Source of the DNA: Phylloscopus collybita
Taxonomy: Eukaryota; Chordata; Aves; Passeriformes; Phylloscopidae
Reading direction: 5' to 3'
Length of the DNA: 64,000 nucleotides
Assembly (NCBI GenBank): GCA_027886175.1
Contig: JAJNNQ010000023.1
Span: 646,001 to 710,000, forward strand
Part shown: one piece after another, positions 42,401 through 54,400 of the stretch
Layout: every line of letters starts with the position of its first letter
How positions within the stretch are numbered: the first letter of the stretch is position 1
Made by a program: the position numbers and the translations under genes
The notes under the pieces: model-generated
Database searches by the model: none
What the model saw: only the letters and a program-made list of their open reading frames with translations
Told to the model about the DNA's origin: nothing

Positions 42401-45400
42401 GCCCTCAGAGAGTTCCCCTCTTTTGAGAAGGAGCTGCCTGTCACACCCTGGCCACAGCCCCCAGGGGATGGATGAATAAATCCACAATAAAATCACAATA
42501 AAATCAGGTGATGAATGGGCAGAGCCTGCAGTGGCTGCCTGAACAGAAACATTTCGTGTCAGCTGCCTGCTCTGTGGGCAGAAGGAGCAGTTGGGTGAGG
42601 AGAGAGAAAAAAAAAAAAAACAACAAAACCAAACCCCAGGCTTACATAAAAGTCAGGCAAAACCTTGTCCTTACCGTTCTGCTCATCCAGCTCATTCCCA
42701 ATCTCCTGCCCCATCTGTTTTTGTCGGGATATGATTGAAGAAAGAGCATCGAGCCCAGCATCTTGTTCTGCACCAGGAAAAAAACCACACCAAATGACTT
42801 TCAGGAGCTGCTGAAATGCCAGGTTACATAAAAGAGGCAGAAGTGAAGGAAAAGGATCTGCTTTGTGCTTAAAGGGCTAAAATGTGTTAAGAAAAACACG
42901 TGAACACAATGTGGAAATTAATCCTTGTGGCAACAGTACTCCTGAAATAATCTGAATAATCAGAATTTACCCCTGAATGAGGGGTAAATAATTTCTCTGC
43001 TCTGGCTGGGACGTTCTGCTGAGGATCCAAAAAAGAAAAAAAAAAAAAAATCCCAGAATCTGACATTGAGCTGTTACTCACTCATAAATGCAGGGCATTT
43101 TCTGGCACACGTAGCTAGCTCCTGATTAGCCTTTTTTTTTAAAATTTTCCAAGCAACTTTTAAGATGAATAAAAAGAAAACAGGTGACACAAACACCAAA
43201 GAATTCAAAGAGATTTTTAAAGCTGCAAGAGGACGCAGAGGGTGGGGGAGAGCTGAGGAGGAGAGGATGAGGGCAGTGAGGGTGTGAGGTGCTCCCAGGG
43301 CTCTGCAGAACTCCTGGGTGAGGAGGGAGGATGAATGTGCCCTGTGAAAATGCTCACGTGCCCTGCAGGCACCAGGGAGCCCCTCAGGCAAAATGTGCAG
43401 CTCTCCCTGCCCAGAGCTGCCAGCAAGAGGAGAGTGAGTGCCCAGGGCACAGCAGTGGTGCCCAGGACACCCTTCACTTCAACAGCCCTCCAACACCTCA
43501 CTCAGCCTCCATTTAATTACCCCTAATGTCATTAAAAACCCAGTTCAGGCTGCTCCTGGACCAGACAGACTCTCCTGAGCTGCACAGAACTTGCTCCCAT
43601 GCAGAGGGAAGCAGGCCTTATCTGGAGACTGATTTCCTTCCATCACCTCCAACACTTTAATTGCCTGGAAATGACCTCATCAACCACCTGACCCGCTCAG
43701 GCTGAGGTTTCCCAACATTTCCAAAGTCAGAGACTCCTTATGGGTGCAGAGGGCCAAAATCTAAAAAAAAAAAAACCTTTTAGGATGAGTTAATTCTTAC
43801 CTCCTTCCAATTCAACAGGACATTTAATGCACCCATTAATTAACACCCCGTGCAGATGTGTGATCACACTGCACACCTAAAACCACCAACATTGGCAAGA
43901 TCAGGACTTTCAAAATTTAACTGAAGAAGTTGCATCCAGGTAAGAACATGGCAAGCACAATGCTGCTCCTGCAGACACAGAAAGCAGCTGCCTGGAGCTG
44001 CTGCCCCTGACATCTGTAAATAATAGAACTTCAGCACAGGTTGGTGCATTGAGGTTCAAATAAAAACTCCTCTCAGAGTCCCAGAAATGCTCAGAACAAC
44101 CAGAAAGGCTCCTGTACCTTCAATGATCCTCCTCTGCTGCTGCCTGAGCTCATCAAAGCCAAGTCCTCTGGTCTCCTCAGACTCTTCCAAGAGCCAGGGG
44201 TTGGTGATGCCTCGTTTGGCCCCTCCTGCCATGAGGCTGGATCTGAAAAAAAAAGCTCCCAGTGAGTGATTTCCAAGCCCCCTGGCAGACAGCAGACACA
44301 GGGCTGAGCACTCCCTGGGGCTCTGTGCAATCCCAGCAGGAACCAGCAAAAAGCAATCCCCAATAAAATCCATCTCACAGGCTGGAGGTGGTAAGGAAGG
44401 AGAGAATTCATTTTACAGGGATAAACAGGTTGTAAAATGTGCTCACAGACTGTATAACACATCCATACAAAATGCCCAGCATGCCTGGGAATACACATTA
44501 TTCCTGTACTGGCCACAGGAGCAAAGCACAAACTTGTAAAAACACTGCTACAGCCTCAAACACCAGAAGGATCCACTTGTTGATAGAGATGCAGATCAGA
44601 TGGTTTTTAATTTTTAATTTTTATTTAGTAATTTTTTAATTTTAATTCCCTGCAATCCTGACCAAACCTAACCAGGAAAATCCCTGAATTTCAAGGACTG
44701 CAGATGGACACAGCTCCCTTCCTGCATTTCCAACCTGAACGAGAAGCCAGGAACACACACCCTCAAAAAGAAAAAAAAAGAAAAGGTAATTAAATAATGG
44801 GTTTTCTTTTCAAAGAATTATGACTTGAGATTATTCACATTACAGACGCTTCCCTGGTGACCACAGAAAACAAGTTTTCCGTGTCCAGGGCACATAAATC
44901 CAAGCAGTAAAATGAAACCCCACTTAAACATTTCCTCAATCCCAGATTTCTGGTTTCTGCCTTTCAGCTCTTCACTGGCTTCTCCTGCAAGACAAACCCC
45001 CCAGCAGACTGAGAGTCCCCTGAACCCAGAACTGCAGCTCAGCTTTGGGGGGAGGCACGGTAAGGTTGCTTCCCCCACAGATGTTCACAAGTTGGAGCTT
45101 TTGCTTTCTGCTTTCCTTTCTTAAAACTCTATTCATTCCCTTTAAACTCTGTGCATATTTCATTCCCATTTTACCTTTTCCTTGCTCTTTCCCACAGCAC
45201 CCCCACAAACAACCCAAGAACACAAAGGGGTTTTTTTTAAGGATCTCCCGAACTCTCAATGATTTTAGCTCCCCCAGGACCCAAATTTGAGTGCTGCAGC
45301 TCTCTGGCTGCTCTGATTGAACCTTTCACCGAGATGCTCCGCTGCTGCCCAGCGCCCACATCTGCTGGACATCCCCGTGTGGCCACAGCCCCGGGGCAGG

Positions 45401-48400
45401 GGGGTCCCTGTGCCCAGGGCCAGCGGGGCCGGGAGGGCTCCCAGGGGCTCCGGGCACAGCCCCGAGCTGGGGCCGGAGCTGCTGCGGGAACCCCGGGCAG
45501 CTGGGGACACCTCGTGGCCGTGGGATGGAGCAGCGCTGCTGGAAAAACCAGCCGGGCACGGCACAGAGCTCTGCAGCTCCTCTCCCTGGCCGCTGGGACC
45601 TGGGCACTGCGCTCCTGCTGCTCAAGGGGGAGTCAGAAAGAAAAAAAAAAATGGAAAAAACAACACAGAAAAATAGAAAAAAAAAAATAAAAAAAAGGAA
45701 AATAACTCAGTTTTTTCTTTGATAAAAAGTGGCTCAAAAGCACTTTTTATAAACCTGAATGCCTCCCTTAACCACCCCAGTGATGCTGAGCACCAAAGCC
45801 CTGCTGTGCCACGACCAGCTGCCTGTCAAGGGCAACACCAGAGAGGAGATGAGATTCTTCTGCATTCCAGCCCTGCACCTCCGTTGAATTTCCATGTATT
45901 TCTCGAGGGTGGCAATCAGGCCTGATTAGACAAACTTACCTGGCATGCAGTTTTACACATCAGCCAGCCTTTCCCCCCGTGCCCTGGGGGATTAAATCTG
46001 CCCTTTTATCCCCCCCAAGCCTCACAAGTGGCAGCAGGTTTGTGCCCACCACAGCAGCATTTCCCTGCCACGGAGGGAAACATCCCTGCAGCTCACCCAA
46101 TTCAGTTCAATTAGAAGGACACAAAACCCAGGGGGAACAACATCTGACAAAGCTGTTTAACTGAAGCAAAGGGAACAGAAAGCTCCCCGCTTGCTAAAGA
46201 GAGCACGACCACTCCTGCCCTGTTAAAAAAACAGCCAAGGCAAGCAAATTTGAAATCATTTGGGGCTCTGTCTCTCTCCCTCCCACCAGCTCTGCCCTGT
46301 TCTGGGTCGTGACAAGTGGTCTGCTCGTTACAATAATCTTTGTGACATGTTTGGTAACTGCCTCCCCACAGAAGGCAGCAGCACTTCCTCCTGCCTCTGA
46401 TCCTGCCCTGCCCGGCCTGGCTGGTGTGAAGATTAAAGCTTATCCAATTAGCCACCCACCGCCTCCGCCAAGTTAATCAGGCAAATCTGGGGAGCCTGGC
46501 AGGGCACTGGAGTGTGGGGATGGCTTTTGATGATGGGAGCAGATTTAACTAATTACAAGGCTCAGCAATGAGTTTAAAAGGTGATGGGGTTTAAAATCAG
46601 GGAGCTCTGTCACTGCCTAACAAGGGAGGGCTTGTCTGTCTTATTGTTTCACTGATAAATCCTACAACACCTCCCAAGGAACTTAGATTACTCAAGCAGC
46701 ACTTGCTTTAGGCCAAGGCCACACATCGAGGCTTAGGGGCTTCACAGGACTGATCAGCAAGACTGAGCCTTAAACAAAACCTGGGTCATATGACAATTGG
46801 GTGGATGATCACTTGAATATTCCCTGAGCTCCAGAGGGGCTCTTTGAAGCACCCAGGGCAGCCCAGCCTGGCTGCACAGGTCACCCTCCACAGGGGTGCT
46901 GCAGGACTGGGGCATTCTCTCACTTACAGTGCTCGCTCTGTATTTTTAGGAGGCTCCAGGCTAATGAATAAAACAAATATCATTTTAACAAACAAAATAG
47001 AAACCCTCTCCATCTCCAAAAACCCATGAGAGGCCACACGAGCATGGGGCACCAGGAAGGACTTTCAGAGGCACCTGAACAACTCCTGTTGATTTTATTT
47101 CCTAAAAAGCATCTGCCCCCCACAAACAACAGCCAGATCCCCAAAAGCATTTGACACCTGAAGCTGTGGGCACTCATGGATTGAAGTCTGTTTGGGTTCA
47201 GGCAAAATTCCTGTTTGGATCAAGGCTGAAACACTTCCCATCTGTCAGGGAAGGTGTTCAGCCAGGGAAAACGGTGACCCACACTGAAGAGAAAAAAGAG
47301 TGTGGACTCTTCTAGCTCTTACTGAAGGTGCTTTGTGTCCCACAGACACCAGAAGTTGTCTCTGTTTTTGAGGAATTCCAAGAGACACCAAGGAAGGCCA
47401 GTGGATTTATTGATCCTTCGGTGACTGACATGGACTTCCCCAGCCTGAGACTTGGCCAGACAGGAGCAGGAACATTCCCATTCCTCTGTCTCCACAAATG
47501 TTTAAATACTCTGGGATCAGCCCTGGCAGTGTTAAAGTCCAGCCCTGCAGCCCAGAAAGTGCCTCAGAGCAGCTTCCAAAGGATGGAAAACCCACTGAGT
47601 GGTGCCCAAACGTGAAGCAGCTGAATTCCAGGGGAAGCCTCCCAGCCCCGGGCCCCGGGCCAGTGAATTTGTGATCAGTGGTGCAGGAAGGTTAATGAAA
47701 GGAAGGGCTGCTGGCAGGAGCAGGGCCTGGGCACCCTGGGCTGTCACATCAGGCCTGGATTAGATCTGGGAAAGCAGCACAAGCCAGGCAAGTGTCAGCG
47801 CTCAGCTCCATCAAACCCCAGGTGCTGATTGTTCTAATGCAGGGCAAAGCTGAGTGTCAGCTCCAGGCACATTCCAGGGGGGGCTCTGCCACCTCCAGGA
47901 GCCCCAGGCTGGGCCAGGACTCTGCAGGGATTTCAGAGGGACCCCGAGCTGGGAAGGGCAGCTGAGCCTTACAGAGCCTGGGGGCTCCGTGCCTGGGACC
48001 AGCTCCTGCCAGGATCCTGCCAAGATCCCTCCAAGCTCCTGCCAGGATCCCTCCAAAGTCCTTCCAGACTCCTTCCATGATCCCTCCAAGATTCCTCCAA
48101 GCCCCCTCCAAAGTCCTTCTAAACTCTTCCCAAACTCCCTCCAAGATCCCTCTAAAGTCCTTCCAAATTCTTTCCAAGTTCCTTCCAAGATCCCTCCAAG
48201 TTCCTTTCCAGATCTCTCCAAGTTCTTCCAAACTCCTTTCAAACTCTTCCCAAACTCCTTTCAAGATCTCTCCAAGTTCCTTCCAAGATCCCTCCAAATT
48301 CCTTTCAAACTCTCCCCAAACTCCTTCCAAGCCCCCTCCCCACAGACCCCCACCCAGCCCAGGCTCAGGCAGGAGAGCAAAGTTGGATTTCCTGGCACAA

Positions 48401-51400
48401 GATCCAGGCCCTGAGCTGTCTCTGCCCGCACCCCTGAGAGCCAGACCCACAGGGATGATTGGGAAGGGCTGGGAATTCACCCCGCAGGAGGAACGGGCAG
48501 AGTCACTGTGGCCACCAGGCTGGGTGGTTGTTGCCCCTTTCCCCCTCTCTCTCCTCCAGGAATTAACTCATTGGGAGCTTTAAACACAAATGGCTCTCCC
48601 TTTGCTCCCTGCAGGGCTGGAGGAGCCCAGGCCCCAGCTCAGGTGCACCCCAGGCACGGATGCTGGTGGCATTGGAGGGGACAGGGCCATACCTGCTCAC
48701 GTCTGGCTCCGGGCCTTCATTCCTGAAGGATGCCTCCAGCTGTTTGTGCCGTGTCAGGAGATCATCCACCAAATTCTGCCTCCTGTCCCCCTCCAGCTGC
48801 GTGCTGGTGGCTCTGGGTTAAGGACCAAACTCAGAAACACCGAAAAGCTTTCACTTCACTCTATAAAATAACACTTGTTACACATTCTGAAAACAAATCA
48901 GACTTCCTGATCAGCAAAATTAATCATTTTTACTCAAAAAAAATAAAGGGCTCCAAGGTCTAATAGGATTGGTCACGTTTTTCTGAATGAAACCTGCTGT
49001 TATTGTAAATGTGTTTCTGATCTTTACATAAATGCCTCATACAGTGGCCAGCGTGATCTTTATGTCCTCATCTCAAAGTAATTAAAGTACTGAAAGGATA
49101 TTTACTGCCAAATTAGCATTAAGAATAGCATTCCCCCTCCAAAAGCCAAGCAAAGTCATTTTTTGTTTATTTGTTGGTCTCTAACACTGACAGTGTAGCA
49201 GTAGTGCACAGGTTAAGCTCAGGGAAGGATGGGATTTCCTAGAAGAGCCCCAAATCCCACTGACACCAGCAGGGCAGGGCCAAGCAGAACAGAGCCTGTA
49301 AAATCAGCAGGGTGTTTCTCATCTCACTTCACTGGAGGCTCCTCACACAGACCAGGGGAGCAGCTCCCAGCCAAGTGATCAGAGAAAAAAACCAAAACTT
49401 TCCTTTGAGCAGCTGTTTCCACTTGCAATTCATGGAACAACTCACACCGTGCCCCTCAAGAGCTGTGCCTTCCACAGGGGAGCTGTGTGGGCTTTTTTTT
49501 TTTTTTTTTAACTTAACCTTAGTGACATCCTGAAGGACTTCTCACTCTCTCTTGGGCACTGCTGAGTGGGCTCAGCAATGCTGAACTGGTTTTTGTGTGT
49601 GTTTGCTGCCACAGCAGCAGCATCTGCCTGTGGGCAGGGGAGCTCCAGCCCTGGCCATCAGCACAGCACTCAGCCTCGGGGCTCAGGAGGGATTTCTGCT
49701 GGGCTAGGCTGAAATTAAACATCCCTCCCTCAATCCAGACTGCACCTGGATCCCTTCAGGGGGATGGGTGTACCTGTGACTCCTCCACCTGACTCTTCCA
49801 GCACATCCCAGCCTGGCTGTGGGGTGACACTCCCAGCAGAGGATCTGTCATTTCCTCCCTGGGTGTATTTTCGCAGCATTTTGATCAGTCTGAGGCTGCA
49901 GATTGCTTCTTAGGTCAAAGTCAGGCTACCCCAGCCCTGCCCACAGCCTGAACAAAGCTTCCTCCTTCCTTTTAGCAAGGCCTGGCCAAGAGAAAATGCC
50001 AAGAGAAAATGGAAGAGAAAATGGAAAGGAAAACGGAAAGGAAAATAGCACGTGGCCAGTAAGTGACAAGTGACCTTGCTCACCCAGCAGCACCAGGGCA
50101 GCTCTGAGGTGCCTCAGACATCTGGTTAAGCTCCTCTCAGCCCATCCTGTCAGGGATGGTGACACAGAGGTGACCAGAGCCAGGCTCTCTCCCAGCACCC
50201 CAGGGTGCCCAGCCCCTCCTGCGCTGCAGCTGCCGTGGAAATAACCACCAGCAGCAGAGAGAAAGTTCTGGTGACAAACTCTCCTGCAAAGGGAACCAGG
50301 GGGAAACCCAGAGCGTGTGGCAGAGGGTGACAGCAGAGGGTGACAGCAGAGGGTGACAGCCCAGAGGGGCAGGGGTGCTGGTGACAGATACATCTGGTGC
50401 GTGGACACTGCCCGCAGCAGCAGCTCCCTCAGCTGCTCAATCTTCTCCCTGAGGCTCTGCAGCGAGGACCTGATGGCCACGTTCACCTGGGGGACACAGA
50501 GATGGTCACTGGCCTGGTGGCCACTCTGACCTGGGGGAACAGAGATGGTCACTGGCCTGGTGGCCACACTGACCTGGGGGAACAGAGATTGTCACTGGCC
50601 TGGTGGCCACACAGACCTGGGGGAACAGAGATTGTCACTGGCCTGATGGCCACACAGACCTGGGGGAACAGAGATTGTCACTGGCCTGATGGCCACGTTC
50701 ACCTGGGGGAACAGAGATTGTCACTGGCCTGATGGCCACGTTCACCTGGGGGAACAGAGATGGTCACTGGCCTGGTGGCCACATTGACCTGGGGGAACAG
50801 AGATTGTCACTGGCCTGGTGGCCACGTTCACCTGGGGGACACACAGAGATTGTCACTGGCCTGGTGGCCACACAGACCTGGGGGAACAGTGCTGCTGACC
50901 ACACCACCCTGGCTGTGCACAGGGATGGGGCAGGACAGCCCCAGAAGATGAAACCTCTCTGAGGTTTGCTCTCAAACACCACCAGATCCAAGAGACAGCA
51001 GATGCACCCACACTGAGGCAGCTCAAATCCACCTCTGGACCAAAGCAGCCCAACAGCACCACGGCAGCAGATCCAAACCAGGATGGGGAATCAGATTTTG
51101 GGAATGCTGAAGCCTCTGCCTGGCCTCCAGCTCTGCAAGCAGGTAATTAAAGGGCTTTTCATTTGTTCTCAGCTCCAGGGGGAGAATGCTGCATTTGACT
51201 GACCCAGAACAGCACCAGAGCACAAAGGTGACACGGCCAAAAAAGTCACCAAAGGCAGCCACCGGGCCAGGAACTGCAGTGAGAGAACAAAAGGCTTCAC
51301 CTCCTTTACAGGAAACCAGGAAGGAAAGTAGAAAGAAAAGAAACCAATGGAAGTTTTATGATCAGCTTAATAGAGCAGAGTTCACAGATAGGTAACTGCT

Positions 51401-54400
51401 GGATTAAAATCTTTCCTCACAGTTTATTTTTCCATTTTAGATTTCTCTGCTCTATTTTTGGCTCAGCAAGGAGCAAGGAGTTTGTTCAGCCGTGCCAATG
51501 ACAAAATGCTATAAAAACAACCCCCTGTTTACAGTCTCCCTGCAAGGCCAGCGCTGCACAAAGACATTTCCCTGCTCTGCAGCACTCGGGGGGCACGGGG
51601 CACGTGGGGCTCTCAGCAGCAGCTCTGTTATGGAAACACCTCTCTCCCGGTGGGAAACTTGTTTAGAGTAGAACCAAAGGCTGCCAAATATCCCTCCTCA
51701 CCTGTAAATGGGTGAGAGGAAGCTGGAAAACACCGGGCACGGGACAAACGGTGTCATGGGGAGCTCAGCCACCCGTGCAATGTTTGCACGGAACACAACT
51801 CGGAGAGTGCCCCAGGAAAGCTCCAAACAACACCAAGGCCACGTCTCGCTGGGCTTTGGGCTCCTCAGAGGTGGCACTGATGGCAAGAGAGGACTTTGCC
51901 CTCTGTAAATACAGACAGGCTGAGCAGCAACAATTCTGCTCCTTCACCGTCCCGAAAGCAGGAATTTAATCTGCACCTCCAAACCCTCCGAAGCCAGAGA
52001 CAACGCTGCTCTCCAATCCCACTTATTTGGGGTTTCTGGGACCCCTTCTCAGCTGCTGCTGAACTGAGGCAGCCCTCCAGCAGCACTGATTATTGTGCAC
52101 CAGCCTCCACACTTTTCCTCAGAACTTCCTCCAAGGAAACATTTCAAAAATGACATTTGATTTGAGCAGCTCTCAGCAAAGTGAGTGGCCCAGCAGATCC
52201 AGTGATCAGGCACTGCATTACAGCCCTGGGAGATAAAAAAGCAGTGGGGCTTTAAATATGCCAATTATTATAAATGACCAACTCAAGGGCTTACAGCAAT
52301 CTTCTTCTGAACACAGCCAAGGGAGCAGGTAAGGAAAGGATGAGCCTTTGGGCCCCAGGGAAAGCAGCATCCTGAAAAACCTTACCTTTATTTTATTTCT
52401 TAAACAGGGCGTGTGAAAACGTGGAGAACACAACACTCCTGGGTAGGCTCCAGCTGCTGCTTCTCGTTCCTGTTTAACTCTGGGCTTGTATTTTGTTAGG
52501 AATGCAGCAAAAACAAGGCTGCAAAAACCCTGTCCCCTCTGACCTGCAGCCACTGCAAAAGGCAGGAGCCAGCCCTGGGGGAGGAACATCTGCCCCCTGT
52601 TCACAGAGAGAGGGCACAGAGCAGCTGCTGAGCATCCCAGCATCCCTGAGCCTGTGGGACAGCTCCATCCCAGCATCCCTGAGCCTGTGGGACAGCTCCA
52701 TCCCAGCATCCCTGAACCTCTGGGACAGCTCCATCCCAGCATCCCTGAGCCTCTGGGACAGCTCCATCCCAGCATCCCAGGATCCCTGAGCCTGTGGGAC
52801 AGCTCCATCCCAACATCCCTGAGCCTGTGGGACAGCTCCATCCCAGCATCCCTGAGCCTGTGGGACAGCTCCATCCCAGCATCCCAGCATCCCTGAGCCT
52901 GTGGGACAGCTCCATCCCAACATCCTGAGCCTGTGGGACAGCTCCATCCCAGCATCCCTGAGCCTGTGGGACAGCTCCATCCCAGCATCCCCGAGCCTCT
53001 GGGACAGCTCCATCCCAACATCCCAGCATCCCTGAACCTCTGGGACAGCTCCATCCCAGCATCCCAGCATCCCTGAGCCTCTGGGACAGCTCCATCCCAG
53101 CATCCCTGAGCCTCTGGGACAGCTCCATCCCAACATCCCAGCATCCCTGAGCCTGTGGGACAGCTCCATCCCAACATCCCAGCATCCCTGAGCCTCTGGG
53201 ACAGCTCCATCCCAGCATCCCTGAGCCTGTGGGACAGCTCCATCCCAGCATCCCTGAGCCTCTGGGACAGCTCCATCCCAGCATCCCTGAGCCTGTGGGA
53301 CAGCTCCATCCCAACATCCCAGCATCCCTGAGCCTCTGGGACAGCTCCATCCCAGCATCCCAGAGCCTGTGGGACAGCTCCATCCCAACATCCCAGGATC
53401 GCAGAGCCTGTGGGACAGCTCCATCCCAACATCCCAGGATCCCAGAGCCTGCGGGACAGCTCCATCCCGGCAGGGACAGCCCGCAGCAGGCAGCGGGGCG
53501 TGCCCAGCACGGCCGCAGCTCCTCCCTCCTCTCAGCTCCGCTGCGCGCAGAGATTCCAGCGCTGCTGAACCCCGGTGACCTTCGTGACACCGCTCATCCC
53601 CCAACTGCGCCCTCGGTCCCTTTACAGACACCTCGAGGCACAGGGCTGGCATTGTCCCCCGGCGGGGACAGCGACAGCGACACAGCCCGGCCCCGGCCCG
53701 CCCCTTCCGCAGCTGCTGCCGCCCTCCCTCGGCAGCGCATCCCGGGAACCGCGCATCCCGGGAATCCCTCAACCCGGGAACCCCGCATCCCGGGAACCCC
53801 GCATCCCGGGAATCCCTCAACCCGGGAACCCCGCATCCCGGGAATCCCGCATTCCTGAGAACCCCGCATCCCGGGAACCGCGCATCCCGGGAACCCCGCA
53901 TTCCTGAGAACCCTGCATCCCGGGAATCCCTCATCCCGGGAATCCCTCATCCAGGGAACCCCGCACTCCCTGGAATCCCGCATCCCAGGAATGCCGCACT
54001 CCCTGGAATCCCGCATCCCAGGAATGCCGCACTCCCTGGAATCCCGCATCCCAGGAAAGCCGCCCTCCCTTGGCCCCGCATCCCGGGAGCGCCGCACTCC
54101 CAGGAATTCCACACCCCGGCAATCCCGCATCCCGGGGACGCCGCACATTTAAACCCCATCCCGGCTGTGTCCGGCACAGCCCAGCCCCAAACCCTCCGAG
54201 CCCTCCCCTGCCGGGGCACCTTGGCCGAGCTCTCCCCGCTCCGCTGGCAGCGGTTCCGCTCCTGGATCCTCTCGGCGATGTCCTGGGCGAGCTGGCGAGC
54301 GGCGGCGAGCAGCGGGAGCCTGCGGGCAGGGCAGCGGCTCAGGGATGGGCTGGGACCCGCCGGCATGGGCTGCGATCAGCCTCGGGGACAAAAGGCCCGG

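Larger units (their letters stand above)
6489..42674 (-). other. STX8: STX8 intron 6, about 36 kb, no gene recognised
   Basis: This very long intron splits the SNARE motif. No conserved protein or RNA gene was found on either strand. It contains a CR1 remnant (7914-8142) and tandem arrays near 9.3, 26.4, 29.8, 30.2, 36.6, 40.1 and 41.8 kb. It also holds a duplicated 370-bp block (28817-29188 and 30421-30790), an A/C-rich tract (15763-16199) and an AT-rich tract (35868-36250). The rest looks like single-copy intron, including some AT-rich, homeodomain-motif-like stretches that could be regulatory. Confidence 0.85.
50487..54219 (-). other. STX8: STX8 intron 2, repeat-rich
   Basis: This 3.7-kb intron contains three separate tandem arrays: 53735-54140, 52625-53470 and 50487-50890. 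The last abuts exon 3. The stretch between (50890-52620) looks like ordinary single-copy intron with no gene signal. Long open frames across the arrays are repeat translations. Confidence 0.85.

Noticed and set aside
45340..45610. GC-rich patch in STX8 intron 4 as a possible hidden exon or promoter
   Set aside because: Open frames on both strands but no conserved domain, and no clear exon signals.
50487..53470. CRISPR-like arrays
   Set aside because: Head-to-tail tandem repeats without unique spacers, in an animal intron.
52218..53934. Minus-strand open frames of 329-486 codons with [11 protein letters not shown] repeats
   Set aside because: They are translations of the 33-bp intronic minisatellite, whose period is a multiple of three. 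Frames on both strands are open and none resembles a protein.
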